Shown one piece after another: positions 53,683 to 64,000 of a DNA stretch of 64,000 bases. The DNA is from Fragilariopsis cylindrus CCMP1102 (Eukaryota; Bacillariophyta; Bacillariophyceae; Bacillariales; Bacillariaceae), in NCBI GenBank assembly GCA_900095095.1, contig FMBT01000296.1:620001-684000 (forward strand), in the 5' to 3' direction. Below the pieces are notes generated by a model. That model made no database searches. It was not told the origin of the DNA and saw only the letters and a program-made list of their open reading frames with translations. The translations under genes and the position numbers were made by a program. How positions within the stretch are numbered: the stretch's first letter is position 1; each line of letters starts with the position of its first letter.

Positions 53683-54838
53683 TAGTAAGGACCAAGCCAA
53701 GAGTATTGAGATTAATTATTTAATTACATAGCAAATTCGTGTTACTTTTCTTTCATTTTTATCTTGCGATTTACTGTATACCGGTATGCTTGTAATATAT
53801 TGGATATAAATGGTACGGTACAAGTAGTAGTAGACACAAAACATTAATATAATGTAATGTAATATCTAATTTATACTAGCTCTTACTAATACATACTTGC
53901 GTATGGTATTTGTCGAGAGACGAGATGCTGACACTATAAGATACTTTGAGTTATAGTCTAGTCTAGTCATGTCTGTTCTCGTGAGTGAGTGAGTGAGTGA
54001 GTGAGTCTCAGGAAATATTGCGACACGCTCTACCTAATTTGTTCTTGTTTAGATAATTTCATAGTTTTTCTTCAAATTTCGACGACAACAACCACAGGCA
54101 AATAGAAACAAATGAAGACAATTTTCGGTGCAAGACTTGTGTTTATAGCAGCCTGTTCGGCGGCGCCGGGAGAAGAAACAACTAGGTTCGTCATATCGAC
54201 GTCTCCAGAGTTGTCATCGGCGAAGCCAGAAATAGGCGATAGATTTCCATCGGACAAAGGTCAAACGATGAGCAGGAGAAGTGGCTATCAGGCATGGAGC
54301 AAAAGAAGCTATTGCTACAGGAGGAGCAGAGGGGTAGAAGTAAACTTGCTATGTTGACAAGAAGCAACTTGAAAGTATTCAACTCTAATAATTCATGTAA
54401 GAAGCACCATAAGTGATGGTGACGCAGCGAATGATATGAATATGATTTCAGTGCTTTGGGTCCGTTTCTCTACGTAATTATTGTTAGTGGTTGAGGGAGA
54501 CAGCAATACGATATATTGAATACAATCCTACTGCCTTCTGCGGTATTGTACAGTTGTACCTGATAGTATTCACTCGTATTCGTTCACTGAAGGCAAACGT
54601 CTTGCCAAGTCAACACCAGCATAATCATATCCACAATAGAAAAATGGAGGTAGATCTGTTATATAACTACTATAAAATTTTAATATCGTACATTAGATAT
54701 TATATACTATGTGCTGTACAAGTGTTTACGTGTTATCGTATGTGATGGGCGTCAATTGAATTATATGTGGAACAAGATTCCTCGATGTATTCACTATGTT
54801 ATTTTTATCCATCCTTCTTTTTAATATTTTCCTTCTTT
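53683..54838. other. Intergenic with a possible short exon
   Basis: A plus-strand frame at about 54265-54415 reads a charged helical segment (DEQEKWLSGMEQKKLLLQEE) and ends in a stop. It looks like coding sequence, but no start or splice partner is clear. Overlapping frames on both strands at 54072-54382 are not supported. A (GTGA)n run lies at 53981-54005. Confidence 0.35.
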
Positions 54839-57344
54839 TTAATATTCCCGAATCATTGTCTTTACCTTTGAAATCATAACGTAATTTATTAGGTCGACTA
54901 CGTTAACTCTGACGTTGATATCGTCTTTACTATCGAAAGGACTATCAATGTCAAGTACCGAAAACAGTGTTGAAAGGTCGGTGTCGCTTAGTTCGGGCTT
55001 GCCGAGATAGTTTAGGGCTGCGTTTAGCTCTCGGATATAGATACATTCCCTCTGCTCTGAATTGACAAAATCTACGAACTTTGATATTTTCTTTCGTATT
55101 CCTTTCAATTCTACCGAAAGCAGACAGAATTTAACCCATTCTTGTGGCCCGATACTGCCATCTTTCTCTATATCCTAGAAGTGTGTATTATAATATGTAA
55201 AATAAAACAAAAAGCAATCTAGTAAGTAGCCGATATCAATCGATGCTATTGCGAAAGCGGAGAGCGGTATCTCTTACCATAATTCTTAAAACAAGAGTGA
55301 TAAAACGGATACCACGTCTGCTGTGTAAACCATTCTCCTGTAGCACGTATTGAAATGTTTCAATAGACATTGATCCACTCTCGGCGGTATCAATTGCCTC
55401 AAAGATTCTAGGTGCTGCATCCAATACCCATTTAGGATCGTTTCGTTGGTTCTTGTTAGAGACAATTTTCCTTCTTGAAAAGAAATTACCGGTAATAAAC
55501 CTTTGTTTTGAAAGTCCACAATCCGAAGCAGATTCACAAGTCGCTTTGGTTACGACTTCTGTGTCGGTCTCGAGTGTTTCCTCGTCACTTAAGTTATTTA
55601 CGCTATTTAAGTTGGAGCGATGCCTAGTTTCTTCTAGTTCGTCTTTGATGCGTACATCTCCAAAGTGTTTCTGGAGGAAATCATGTGCGTTGTCGGGGTA
55701 GAGAGCGTCCTTGAGAAGGTAAAATCCTTCGTGCAAACAGCGGACTTTTTTGAGATGATCCTCTGGAACGGTTATGCTGGAAAGTGGTACCGCGATCAGA
55801 GATGAGGTTCCCTGAATGACGATGAAGGGCATGGCGGCAAAACAAAAGGGTAGCGTCATAAAAGGTATTCCATATGGCTGTAATAATGTAGTAAGTGATT
55901 GCTGTAATATGACCGTCATGGACCCAGCTAGTATTGACACAGTAAATACAGTTCTTGATGGTGTGTAGAACATGAACATCGCGATCACCGTTAGACACGA
56001 GTTGAACCCAAACAGTCCACTTTCGACTTGTGCACATGGTACTCCAATCATCACACCAACAGCAGAACCAATAATAGATCCAAAGAGTGCTCCCATGGCA
56101 CTGATACGAGAGCATATTGATATTCCTGTTAGTACTAATGCACCAGAGACAATATTGTCGGCGAGAAAAATCTGGCCTATACCTCGGATACAACCTGCAA
56201 AGAATCCTTGAATCGTAATCGTAACGTCGAAATCCAGATCCACACCGCTTTCATTATGTACACCTACTACTGCTGTCTTGACTCTTTCCATGTTAACGGT
56301 GGCTAGCATATATATTACGACGCTTACGTTGAAAGGAAGGGTAAAAGGTGGCGTTTTGTATGGGTGTAACAATTTACCCATAAAGACAAACAAGATCGAA
56401 GAAAAGCATGAAAATACAATAGTTGAAATAAGTATTGCTGGAGAGAAGCCTCGATATTTTTCTTCGTCGGGATTGTCGAACGTTGCTATTGCGAGACCGC
56501 ACAGAACGCTATTGTATCCGAATAGACCAGATCTTTTGAGTCCTTTTTCAAAACCCAGCAGATATGCAATTATTGTACCTGACACAGTACCAATAACACC
56601 ATGTACTGCTACTCGGTCTGATTGAATGAAGAGAGCGATCAAAATGAACAGCCCAGTTATTGGATTATTTTGAAAGACAACTATAGATGTGGTTGTTAGA
56701 TAACGTAAACATGAAGCATTCATAAATTGAAAAACTCAGGTGTACGATTCTCCTGATTAATACTAACCTTGTCCGATACCACGTAAGCATAATTCAACAA
56801 ACACAAAGAACTCTGGAAATGGTACTCGCTTCATAATAAACTCTTGAGACCATGGGATTGTTCCATTTGATAATTTGATAACCTTGTAGATATGATCCAA
56901 GAAGGAGAATGAAGACTTGTCCATCTCCTGTTCCTTCTCATTCGAATTTACATGATGACGTTCAAAGTAAATCGAAAATAGACGTGCAATACTGTCTTTG
57001 ATTTTATTATCAAGATTTTTCACCACGTTGACATCGGCTCCCTCTTCGATGCTGTAAATATCATGAATGTCATCATCATCGTCATCATCATCCCGATCGT
57101 ATCCGAGCTGCTCGTGGTAGTGCGAAAAAACAGTGCTGTGTTGACGAGTTCGAGATGATTGTTCGGGAACCTCTTTCCTTCGATTCAGATGAGTTGTTGA
57201 AATTACTGACGCATCAGGTTCTTGGGAATACGACAATTTTCTCGCATGCTTTCCACTTGCAAGTTCATATGTTTTCCAAACTCGGACCTCTTCGACGGGC
57301 ATGGTAGGTAAATTAGAAAGTAAGTCGTACAGGATCGAATACAT
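54839..57344 (-). CDS. Urea transporter (SLC14/UT family) with calmodulin-like EF-hand tail
   Basis: Exons 57344-56768, 56680-55278 and 55174-54839 join in phase across introns 56681-56767 (GTTAGT..TAG) and 55175-55277 (GTAAGA..TAG), giving 771 residues. The splice rebuilds LRGIGQ-VVFQNNPITGLF, the UT signature. The second half repeats it: IRGIGQIFLADNIVSGALVL and LFGFNSCLTVIAM, paired with LFGYNSVLCGLAI. UT proteins are trimeric channel-like urea carriers of the plasma membrane or vacuole. After a 130-residue linker come EF-hand-like units: EAIDTAESGSMSIETF (near 623, degenerate), then DIEKDGSIGPQE (661-672, all Ca ligands present), then two diverged units ending VLDIDSPFDSKDD. The acidic N-terminal region is long and cytosolic. 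The start could instead be the inner ATG encoding MPVEEV. Calcium control is inferred. Confidence 0.92.
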
Positions 57345-57956
57345 GTGTGGAAATGAAGAAAATGAATACTTTTGTATCCGTTATTTGTTGTGCATTTATT
57401 GTGTGTTTGATATTTTAGCGAGAATACATCGTGGAATCCAAATATATACTGTATTTATTTTAACAGTGTCACTTCTATTAATTCGTTCATGCGTGGACCA
57501 ATGCAGTAATTGAGTCAAACCGTCGCTTCAACATCGAATACTACCGGCACATAACAAATTGATACAAAGTTCACTAGTGCCACTTCTATTAAGACTGAGT
57601 CGCGTTTTTGCCATCCATGATCTCTTTCTACCATTTTTTTGACAACTGTCGTGAAACTCCAATTTTTTTGATGTTTTCTTTTTTTAGTCCTATTCTTTCT
57701 CCGGAAGATTGCTTCGCTTTTTTAAAACTTTAAGTACGGCAACACATTAGCTTTTCTATTTGGGGGTTTTCGTGAGAAATAGTGTTTCTAATTAACTATT
57801 TTTTAAATCAAAAAAAAGGGAAACTGGTTATTATTATAATCCCCCAAAAGTTAGCATAGAGGCGAGGGGGCTCCAAATAAAATATATTTGGGACACAAAA
57901 ATATATTGGGGACAAAATAGCCCAAAATGAATTCTCTATATAAAAACTAAATCATA
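57345..57956. other. Intergenic next to the element
   Basis: AT-rich, with no gene. 57840-57956 has unusual CCCCAAAAG / GGGGACAAAA words that may belong to the neighbouring element or to its flank. Confidence 0.45.
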
Positions 57957-59480
57957 CCCAAAATTTTACTAGTATTTGTTAGTGTAGTATATAATAACAA
58001 CTTGAGCATCAAGTATATACACCTAAGAAGTCATTTTTTTGGAAAATAAAATATTAAGTTTACAATTGACCTATTGGATGGAGAATTCTTATATTCCTTA
58101 TTCTGGTAAGCTAACTGGTATCTCATAACGTAGGCTCACACACAGCACACATTTTAGAGATTTAAAATGTATGTGTACACACAGCAAAATATCTTATTTG
58201 AAAGGGTTGCAGAGGTCAATATCTTCTGGGTCGGGTGCACTAGCATCCACATAGTATACTGGAACATTGTAGTTGCCTCCTACCACTTTTTTGTTCCTAT
58301 GGTTGTTGATTAAATTACAATCCGCTGTTGTGGAAGGTACACAAAAATAACATGATTTTTTATGAACAAAATGAACCACAAAGTAACTTTTTTACAAGGG
58401 TTGCAGAGGACAACATCAGATGGGTCAGGTGCACAAGCATCCACATAATGTACTAGAACAATGAGTTTGCCTCCTACCATCCCTAGTGGTTCATCATCCC
58501 TTGACTAAAGTAATTCTGACTGGTATCATTTTTATCTCACAAAATTTCCAGTGTAGTTAGGTTATTGGAATATTAAACAACTTTGAGTAATAAGATGAAT
58601 AACTTCTCCTTAGGTTCTAAAACTAGCATGGTGCACCAAAATACCACCCAGTCATCCATCCTATAACCATAGGGGATGAATCAAGGGTCATGATCCCTTA
58701 TACATACCTTATTCTTGTCTCCAGAACACAAACATTGCATTTTGGCCAACATGCCATGCCCAAAAGTAGCATTCAGAAATAGGCTGCCACAACATCAAAA
58801 AAGGAATTTGACCATGGTTTCAACACCCAAATACCTTCCACATATGCATATGGTCAAAATTCACCAACAATACCTGGAACAGTTGCCATATTGGTGGTGT
58901 GGTGGGGCGGGGAACAATATAATAGACATAAAATGGCCCAAAATGCACAGGTTGCAAAAATATTTGAGACGCTACCGCACCCATTTAGGTATGCTGAGTC
59001 CCAAATAAAATAGCTAGGCATCGAGTAAATTCATAAAGATGTTGGATTGTATCATTGAATTTTGTAATCATACATATATTTGGGGTGTCAAGGGGCAAAA
59101 CCCACCTCTATTAAAACACACACTTTCTTTAAGTGCCAAGTGTGCGTGTAATCAAGGCCATGATGCACCATCAATACAGACCTAATAACCTTGAGAGATT
59201 GTATGGAGCTCAGCATTATACCTATGGGTACAAGGTACAACTAGTGCTTAGGGCTCTAGGGAGGTTAGAAAGGTGTCAGGGCGTGGTAAGCCCCCAAAAG
59301 GGTCATTTAGGCCCCAAAACAGGTTCCCCCTTTAGCGCCCACATCAGCATGGTCCTGCCCATAGCTTGCCAAGTTTATATTCCCTTTGGTATATATGGGT
59401 AACTCCATGTGCTTACTTTGGGACAATTCATCTGTTTGAGTGTGTACTAGGTCACATACCCCCCTAAATGGGCAATTTTC
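57957..59480. mobile_element. Terminal-repeat element, copy 2
   Basis: The left end (57957-58151) is the reverse complement of the right end of copy 1 (33670-33866). Two tandem ~194-bp units follow (anchors 58209 and 58403), homologous to the 31.8-33.4 kb array in the same orientation. A ~700-bp internal part without recognised genes follows, then 59220-59480, similar to 33400-33660. A matching right end was not seen, so it is probably truncated or diverged. It is more diverged than copy 1 and hence likely older. Family unknown. Confidence 0.65.
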
Positions 59481-60515
59481 CCATGTCCTAGGCTGCATCA
59501 CACCCTTTACCACCTTCCAGTGTGAAGAACACATACCTAGCGCCCCAAAGTCCCGTTCAGGTATCCACCCTATGCATATTAAGCTCAGATTATAACATCT
59601 GATAGGGACTTTATACATGCTAGGATGGGTTAGAGTGCCAGAAAGTGGAGTGGTACAGGTAGCAAGTACCACAGGACATGATTTAGTTTTTCCATTTCGC
59701 GCACCAAAAAACACACTTTAAGAGTATATATTGTCTGTAAATTTGTTCCTTTCCAATTGTGAACAAGCATCGCGCACCGTACATGATTGGTATTGCAGTC
59801 GAGATGATAGTTAATTATTTTGGATTCCTGAATTAACACTTATTTTAATCCATTTGTTTGCATTCCGATTAGCCATATGTTTCACTTTGGTATAATTCAC
59901 AATCCTTGTTGGCCAAATCACATCTAAAAAAATTTCTAAAGTATGATTATGACTCGACTCGACTCATAAAAACAAGACAAGACAAGACATATCAATCCAG
60001 AACAGAGTCGAAAATGATTCGATTCCTTTTCAGAATGCTCCAATACATGCACACACATATGTATGATAGAATCACACGGTGAATTATAGTACTCCTCATA
60101 CTGTACGTGAACGGAATGGAATACAGTATGGAGAGTTTCGAAAAATGTATTCCTACTAATATTAGTAGTCGTAATAGAGCTAGCTAGCTAATTTTTTTTA
60201 ATCAATATTACTAAAGAAGCGATAGGACCTACATCATATAATATTACTGCAGGACTACATCATATTACTGTAACCAAAGTAAAGCCATTGTACTGTTATA
60301 CAGTGTTATACAGTGTTATACAGTAGTACTGTACTGTACTGCACTGTAGTCATGATCGTTACGATTGACTGACTGACTTGACTGACTGACTGACTTGACT
60401 GACTAACGGAAGACATTTCGAAAAATGATTACTAATTTTTTCTTCTTTTTTTTTTCTTCGTTGTTGTCAACCTGGCATTCAATAACTAACTAACTAACTA
60501 ACTAAACTAACTAAC
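59481..60515. other. Intergenic, no gene seen
   Basis: May include further decayed repeat up to about 59720. It holds ACAGTGTTAT triplet repeats at 60297-60322 and GACTGACT / ACTAACTA runs at 60365-60410 and 60481-60520. Confidence 0.5.
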
Positions 60516-61543
60516 TTAACTCCATTTTTGTTTACGCTTATCGGCACGACGTTTTCTTTTTTCTGTCAGTATTGGATCCACTTCCTTATTATTATCCTCC
60601 TTATTATCCTTATTTTTATTATTATTATTCATGATTGCTGCTGTGGATGGATAGAATGTCGAATATAATTGATAGACACCGATGATTGGTACACCCAGTA
60701 TGGTAATATAAAACCAACGTGGACTATGTAATACCGATAAGAATTGTGTTCCAATCGTTGCAACGAATAAATCTAAATTCGATCCACCCGCTAAATCTTT
60801 TTTATTTTTCTTATTAGTGGCAGTAGTTGCTGGAATGGCACATGATTCTAGTATACCCATATAACTATAGGCTTGTAATAACCATGTAATTACCATACCA
60901 AATAGACCAAATTTTGTACCGTCATATGGTATAGAATCGGAGGTACCGAACATTACTACAACATATAATATATTAGATAGTACTAATATTGGTATGTAAA
61001 TTTTGGCTGTTGCTTGTTTGGCTGTGTATGTGTTTGTGTTTGTTTGTCATGTGAGTTGTGTTTGCGTTTTGTTTTGTACAGTAGTTAGTGGATCGAACAA
61101 ATAAAAAATAATATATGAAAAAAAAAGTAAGAAGAACAATTAAATGTTGTTATTGATACATTATTGGGAAACGAAGACGACGACGAAGAAGACGACGACG
61201 ACGACGTCCGCAATAAACAGCATTGCCTACCATGTCGTGCCTCAAGTCAAGTCAAGTGAAAACGATCAAAAAAGACTACCGTACTTGAACTGTACTGTAC
61301 TAGAACTACAATGCATTACTGTACCACTATAATTAATGCTGATCGAATAAGTTAGTTCGTTAGTTCGTTAGTTGCATTGCATTGCATTGCATTGCATTGT
61401 ATTGCATCGACTATTAGCTGTGTGTGACGAACAATGACGACGAACGAACGATCGATCAATGAAAAGTAAATTCACAATAATTCACAATCAAAAGATGCAT
61501 ACTACGTACCTGCCGCCGCTTTCTTTGCTGCTGCTCCTGCCAT
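60516..61543 (-). CDS. TMEM208/SND2-like ER membrane protein
   Basis: Exon 1 is 61543-61510 (MAGAAAKKAAA) and exon 2 is 61021-60516. The 488-bp intron 61022-61509 (GTACGT..CAG) completes an Ala codon, giving 179 residues. A short basic N-terminus is followed by helices KIYIPILVLSNILYVVVMF, FGLFGMVITWLLQAYSYMG and WFYITILGVPIIGVYQLY. GSNLDLFVATIGTQFL matches the GMDLN...VQVLSC segment of human TMEM208, and the charged end EKRKRRADKRKQKW matches its EKRQRRQERRQMK. The yeast homologue Snd2 acts in SRP-independent targeting of membrane proteins to the ER. Length is close to the 173-residue human protein. The tiny first exon is easily missed, but it supplies the start and the start of helix 1. Confidence 0.85.
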
Positions 61544-62430
61544 TATTAATAATTATATAATAATTGTATAATATGATCCTAGTAGCTGTTACCACTGTAT
61601 TACTGTGTGGCGTTTTTCCTCTATTTTCTTCTTAGTAGGACAAGACGAGTTGAACGAGCAAATACCTGGGCTGAGCAAAGAAATAAGATAATGATGATGA
61701 TGATACAGTAATGATGTACAGTAAGTAAATTTAAATAAAATAGAGAGCTTTTGAAGAGAGTAAAGTAAAGTAAAGTCAGTCGAGAAGCCAAGTCGTCAGT
61801 TTTTGAGTTTAGTCGTTTGAGTCGAAACAATTACTCAGTCGAACTAGCTGCCTTCAAACATCATATCATTTTTTCAAACGTGACTTAAAATCATGTTTCA
61901 TTCGACTCAGTCGACTGAATCTCCAAGTAGATTATTAGGTATTACAGTATGTGTATGATTTCGCCGATATCTTGCGCGCATAAAGAAATAAAAGATTTCC
62001 TTCATGCATGATTGTACAGTCTACAGGGAACACAGCTTCTTTGTTAGATTCTCTTGTTTGAGCCCTTCTCGTTACGAATTTTTATTTACGGGGCGTAAGG
62101 TGTCAGTCAGCTTATAATTTCATGTGCTTCTCCGTTGTTCGTAAACGCGTGACATGAACGTGCCTGTGCCCTAAACGAAAGAAATGAAAAAGTCAAGGTT
62201 ACTTAGCAATTTTAGGTATACATTTATAGCTAAATTAACGTTTCATTAACTTCCCACATAAAATCACTATCAAATTAATGTCGAAACAAATAAATCACAG
62301 TTTTCATGTCTCATTATTGTTTTCTTTTGTGAGCCTCTACACGATAAAAGATAAAAGGATACTTTTACTTCGCGTACACTTGCACACTAATTACACATAC
62401 GTACACAATAAAACATCAACCATGACAGAC
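61544..62430. other. Intergenic, no gene seen
   Basis: Short open frames only. TTCGACTCAGTCGACTGAA palindromic words lie near 61898-61920. Confidence 0.45.
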
Positions 62431-62431
62431 A

Positions 62432-62665
62432 TGTGTCAACAAAGAACAAGAAAGAAAGGCAAGACTCAGCTCACTTCAAGAACTTTACTATGAGGTCAAA
62501 CGCTTTTGGACCTCACCTCTCTTCGACGAAATTACAAACGCCTTGCAATACTGTAGTCAACAAGAACAAAAGACTCGGAAGGCAGAATTCTCTCAAGAAT
62601 TTTACTACTAGTAGTATGTGTCAAACGTTTTTGGACCTCACCTCTTCCACGAAATTTTCAAAAGA
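62432..62665. repeat. Tandem duplication, about 121-bp units
   Basis: Units at 62432-62552 and 62553-62665 share TCAACAA(A)GAACAA, TCAAGAA.TTTACTA, TCAAACG.TTTTGGACCTCACCTCT and ACGAAATT. They lie 260-490 bp upstream of the gene at 62921. The open frame through them has no domain. Confidence 0.8.
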
Positions 62666-62920
62666 TCGCCTGTTAAAATTTTCTACTCAACGTAACAAAA
62701 GTACATATTCAACGTGTGTAACACCTTTTTTGTCTCATCTTATTTCGCTTTATTGAATCGAATGTAATTGAATCTCGCCTTTAACTTATACATCCTATCT
62801 TATCGTATCGATTGAACTGAACTGAACTGAACTGAACTGAATTGAACCGAATTGAATTGAATTGAATTGAATTGATCTCAAGCTAGCTTCGCCGTACTAT
62901 TCATACATTCATACATCATT
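62666..62920. other. Leader region with pentanucleotide repeat
   Basis: (AACTG)n grading into (AATTG)n at about 62813-62874, just before the start codon of the next gene. Confidence 0.6.
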
Positions 62921-64000
62921 ATGATCCGCCGATTACCACTAATGAGTGTACTTGTCGTCGTATTGGTATCTTTAATGAGGATGCCTACTACTGTCGCTGC
63001 TGCAGCTGCAACAACCATTAAAGAAGAAACTACTCAAGTAGAAGGACTGGTGATCGATCAAAACCCATCATCATCATCAGCTGGATGGTTACGAAAAAGT
63101 ATCCTCAACATCTTTACCACCACCTCCACGAATCAAGAAGAAGAAGAAGTTACAGCAGCAGCAGCAGCAGCAGCAGTAGTTGTAGAAAATGAAGACTTTT
63201 TTGAATACCGGTATGACGAATTATTGTTAGGGTCATCATGCCAAGATGATGAAACATATCGTTATGAAAATGATCCACTGAAGGATTGTATGACATGGGT
63301 ATCATTAAAGCCAAACAAACGGTGTAGTAGGAATGCAGGTGTTGTCTTCATCTTCGATAAGGATAATGATAACAACAACGATGACAGTGATGGTAGTAGT
63401 GACACTGCTACTACTACAAGCACTACGAGTACGAGTACGAGTACCAGTACTGCTGACGAAGATATTGCTAAGAATAAGATGGAAGTTACAATCAAATTCT
63501 TTTGTCCATCTGTCTGTGATAGTAAGTGCCTTGATTCTGGTAATGAAAACGAAAATGATGATAAGGATGATAAGGATCATCCTCACAATGAATCTGAAAA
63601 TGAAAATGAAAATGAAACTGAACAAGAAAAACAACTTGAACGCGAACAACAACGTGATTTACGATCATGGAGTTGGGGTAGTAGTAGTGCTGGTGCTGGT
63701 TCATCGTCATCATCAGCAAATCCAAGAGTTTCTAGTAGTGGTGGTGGTGGTAGTAGTAATGGTTGTGGTAATTCTTATTTAAGTAGAATATTCTGTAATC
63801 CCCGAGCACCACCACCACCATCGCCACAATTTAGACCAGCTAATAATCGTCGACCACGAAGACCAGTACTAGTACCAGTACCAGTAAATATTGTCAGTAA
63901 TAACGGTAACGGTAGATATAGTTTTAGTTCTGGTAGAGTGAATGGATTTGGTAGAGGTATAAATAGTGCTCGTAATCAAGGCAATCAAGTATATCTGGTT
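62921..64000 (+). CDS. Secreted Cys-module protein, 3' end beyond the window
   Basis: The frame is open from ATG 62921 to the window edge (360 codons) without a stop, so the gene is incomplete. A signal peptide (about residues 1-27, LMSVLVVVLVSLMRMPTTVAA) is followed by a spacer. A Cys module then reads SCQDDETYRYENDPLKDCMTW, NKRCSRNAGVVF, an acidic low-complexity insert, and IKFFCPSVCDSKC. This matches the C.D..F....C.W...+C.......CP..C..C pattern of ShKT-like tails in diatom secreted proteins, including two others in this window. The remainder is Glu/Asn- then Ser/Gly-rich, followed by PRAPPPPSPQF and Arg/Pro segments. Probably extracellular or cell-wall associated; no enzymatic domain is visible so far. 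Confidence 0.75.
   Translation, partial: MIRRLPLMSVLVVVLVSLMRMPTTVAAAAATTIKEETTQVEGLVIDQNPSSSSAGWLRKSILNIFTTTSTNQEEEEVTAAAAAAAVVVENEDFFEYRYDELLLGSSCQDDETYRYENDPLKDCMTWVSLKPNKRCSRNAGVVFIFDKDNDNNNDDSDGSSDTATTTSTTSTSTSTSTADEDIAKNKMEVTIKFFCPSVCDSKCLDSGNENENDDKDDKDHPHNESENENENETEQEKQLEREQQRDLRSWSWGSSSAGAGSSSSSANPRVSSSGGGGSSNGCGNSYLSRIFCNPRAPPPPSPQFRPANNRRPRRPVLVPVPVNIVSNNGNGRYSFSSGRVNGFGRGINSARNQGNQVYLV

Noticed and set aside
54072-54382. Signal-peptide-like frames on both strands
   Set aside because: Conflicting frames with no conserved core; at most a short exon of unknown gene.
58715-59008. 97-codon plus-strand frame inside the element
   Set aside because: No recognisable domain; cannot be assigned as an element protein.
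62278-62756. Two overlapping plus-strand frames
   Set aside because: Cover a tandem duplication in the upstream region; no domain.

Overview
The window reads as nuclear DNA of a diatom, most likely a raphid pennate of the Fragilariopsis / Pseudo-nitzschia / Cylindrotheca type. This is inferred from gene content and style, not from a marker gene. Genes are far apart, with zero to two short GT-AG introns of about 85-490 bp. Proteins are full of Asn, Ser, Asp and Gln runs. Several families are typical of diatoms: heat-shock-factor type regulators, DUF6824-type proteins, BspA-like DUF285 surface proteins, gametolysin (M11) proteases, a diatom-type seven-helix receptor, and plastid preproteins with an 'AF' motif after a signal peptide. 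The DNA is AT-rich with many microsatellites and repeat islands. No rRNA, tRNA, CRISPR or prokaryotic operon structure was seen.

Layout. 0.1-5.5 kb: a 118-bp hairpin, a membrane protein with twin CX9C cysteines, and a three-exon DUF6824-type gene. 5.3-7.7 kb: a duplicated block in which each copy kept one of two convergent genes and lost the other. 8.8-11.7 kb: a seven-helix receptor-like gene and a secreted alpha/beta hydrolase, both with one break in frame. 12.3-13.8 kb: a type II membrane glycosyltransferase with an HIRRGD motif. 15.8-23.5 kb: two secreted multi-exon genes, a DUF285 protein and an M11 metalloprotease, both ending in ShKT-like cysteine modules. The protease gene is followed by a decayed second module. 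26.6-27.6 kb: a TPR-like protein. 28-36 kb: a repeat island with a 191/193-bp tandem array attached to a terminal-repeat element. 36.3-37.3 kb: an HSF. 39.9-51.8 kb: three probable plastid preproteins (an unknown, a CobW/COG0523 GTPase, a DUF1415 protein) and a second DUF6824 protein. 52.5-53.7 kb: a BTB protein with a frame break and a G19 run. 54.8-57.3 kb: a urea transporter with a calmodulin-like EF-hand tail. 57.9-59.5 kb: a second copy of the terminal-repeat element. 60.5-61.5 kb: a TMEM208/SND2-like ER protein. 62.9 kb to the end: a secreted cysteine-module protein that runs off the window.

The genes do not form one pathway. Three themes recur: secreted proteins sharing one Cys-rich module, plastid metal or metabolite handling, and lineage-expanded regulators (HSF, DUF6824, BTB). 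The most notable observations are the urea transporter fused to a four-lobed EF-hand tail, the duplication with opposite gene loss, the terminal-repeat element carrying an expandable ~193-bp subrepeat, the ShKT remnant beyond a triple stop, and the over-represented palindrome TACCGGTA.
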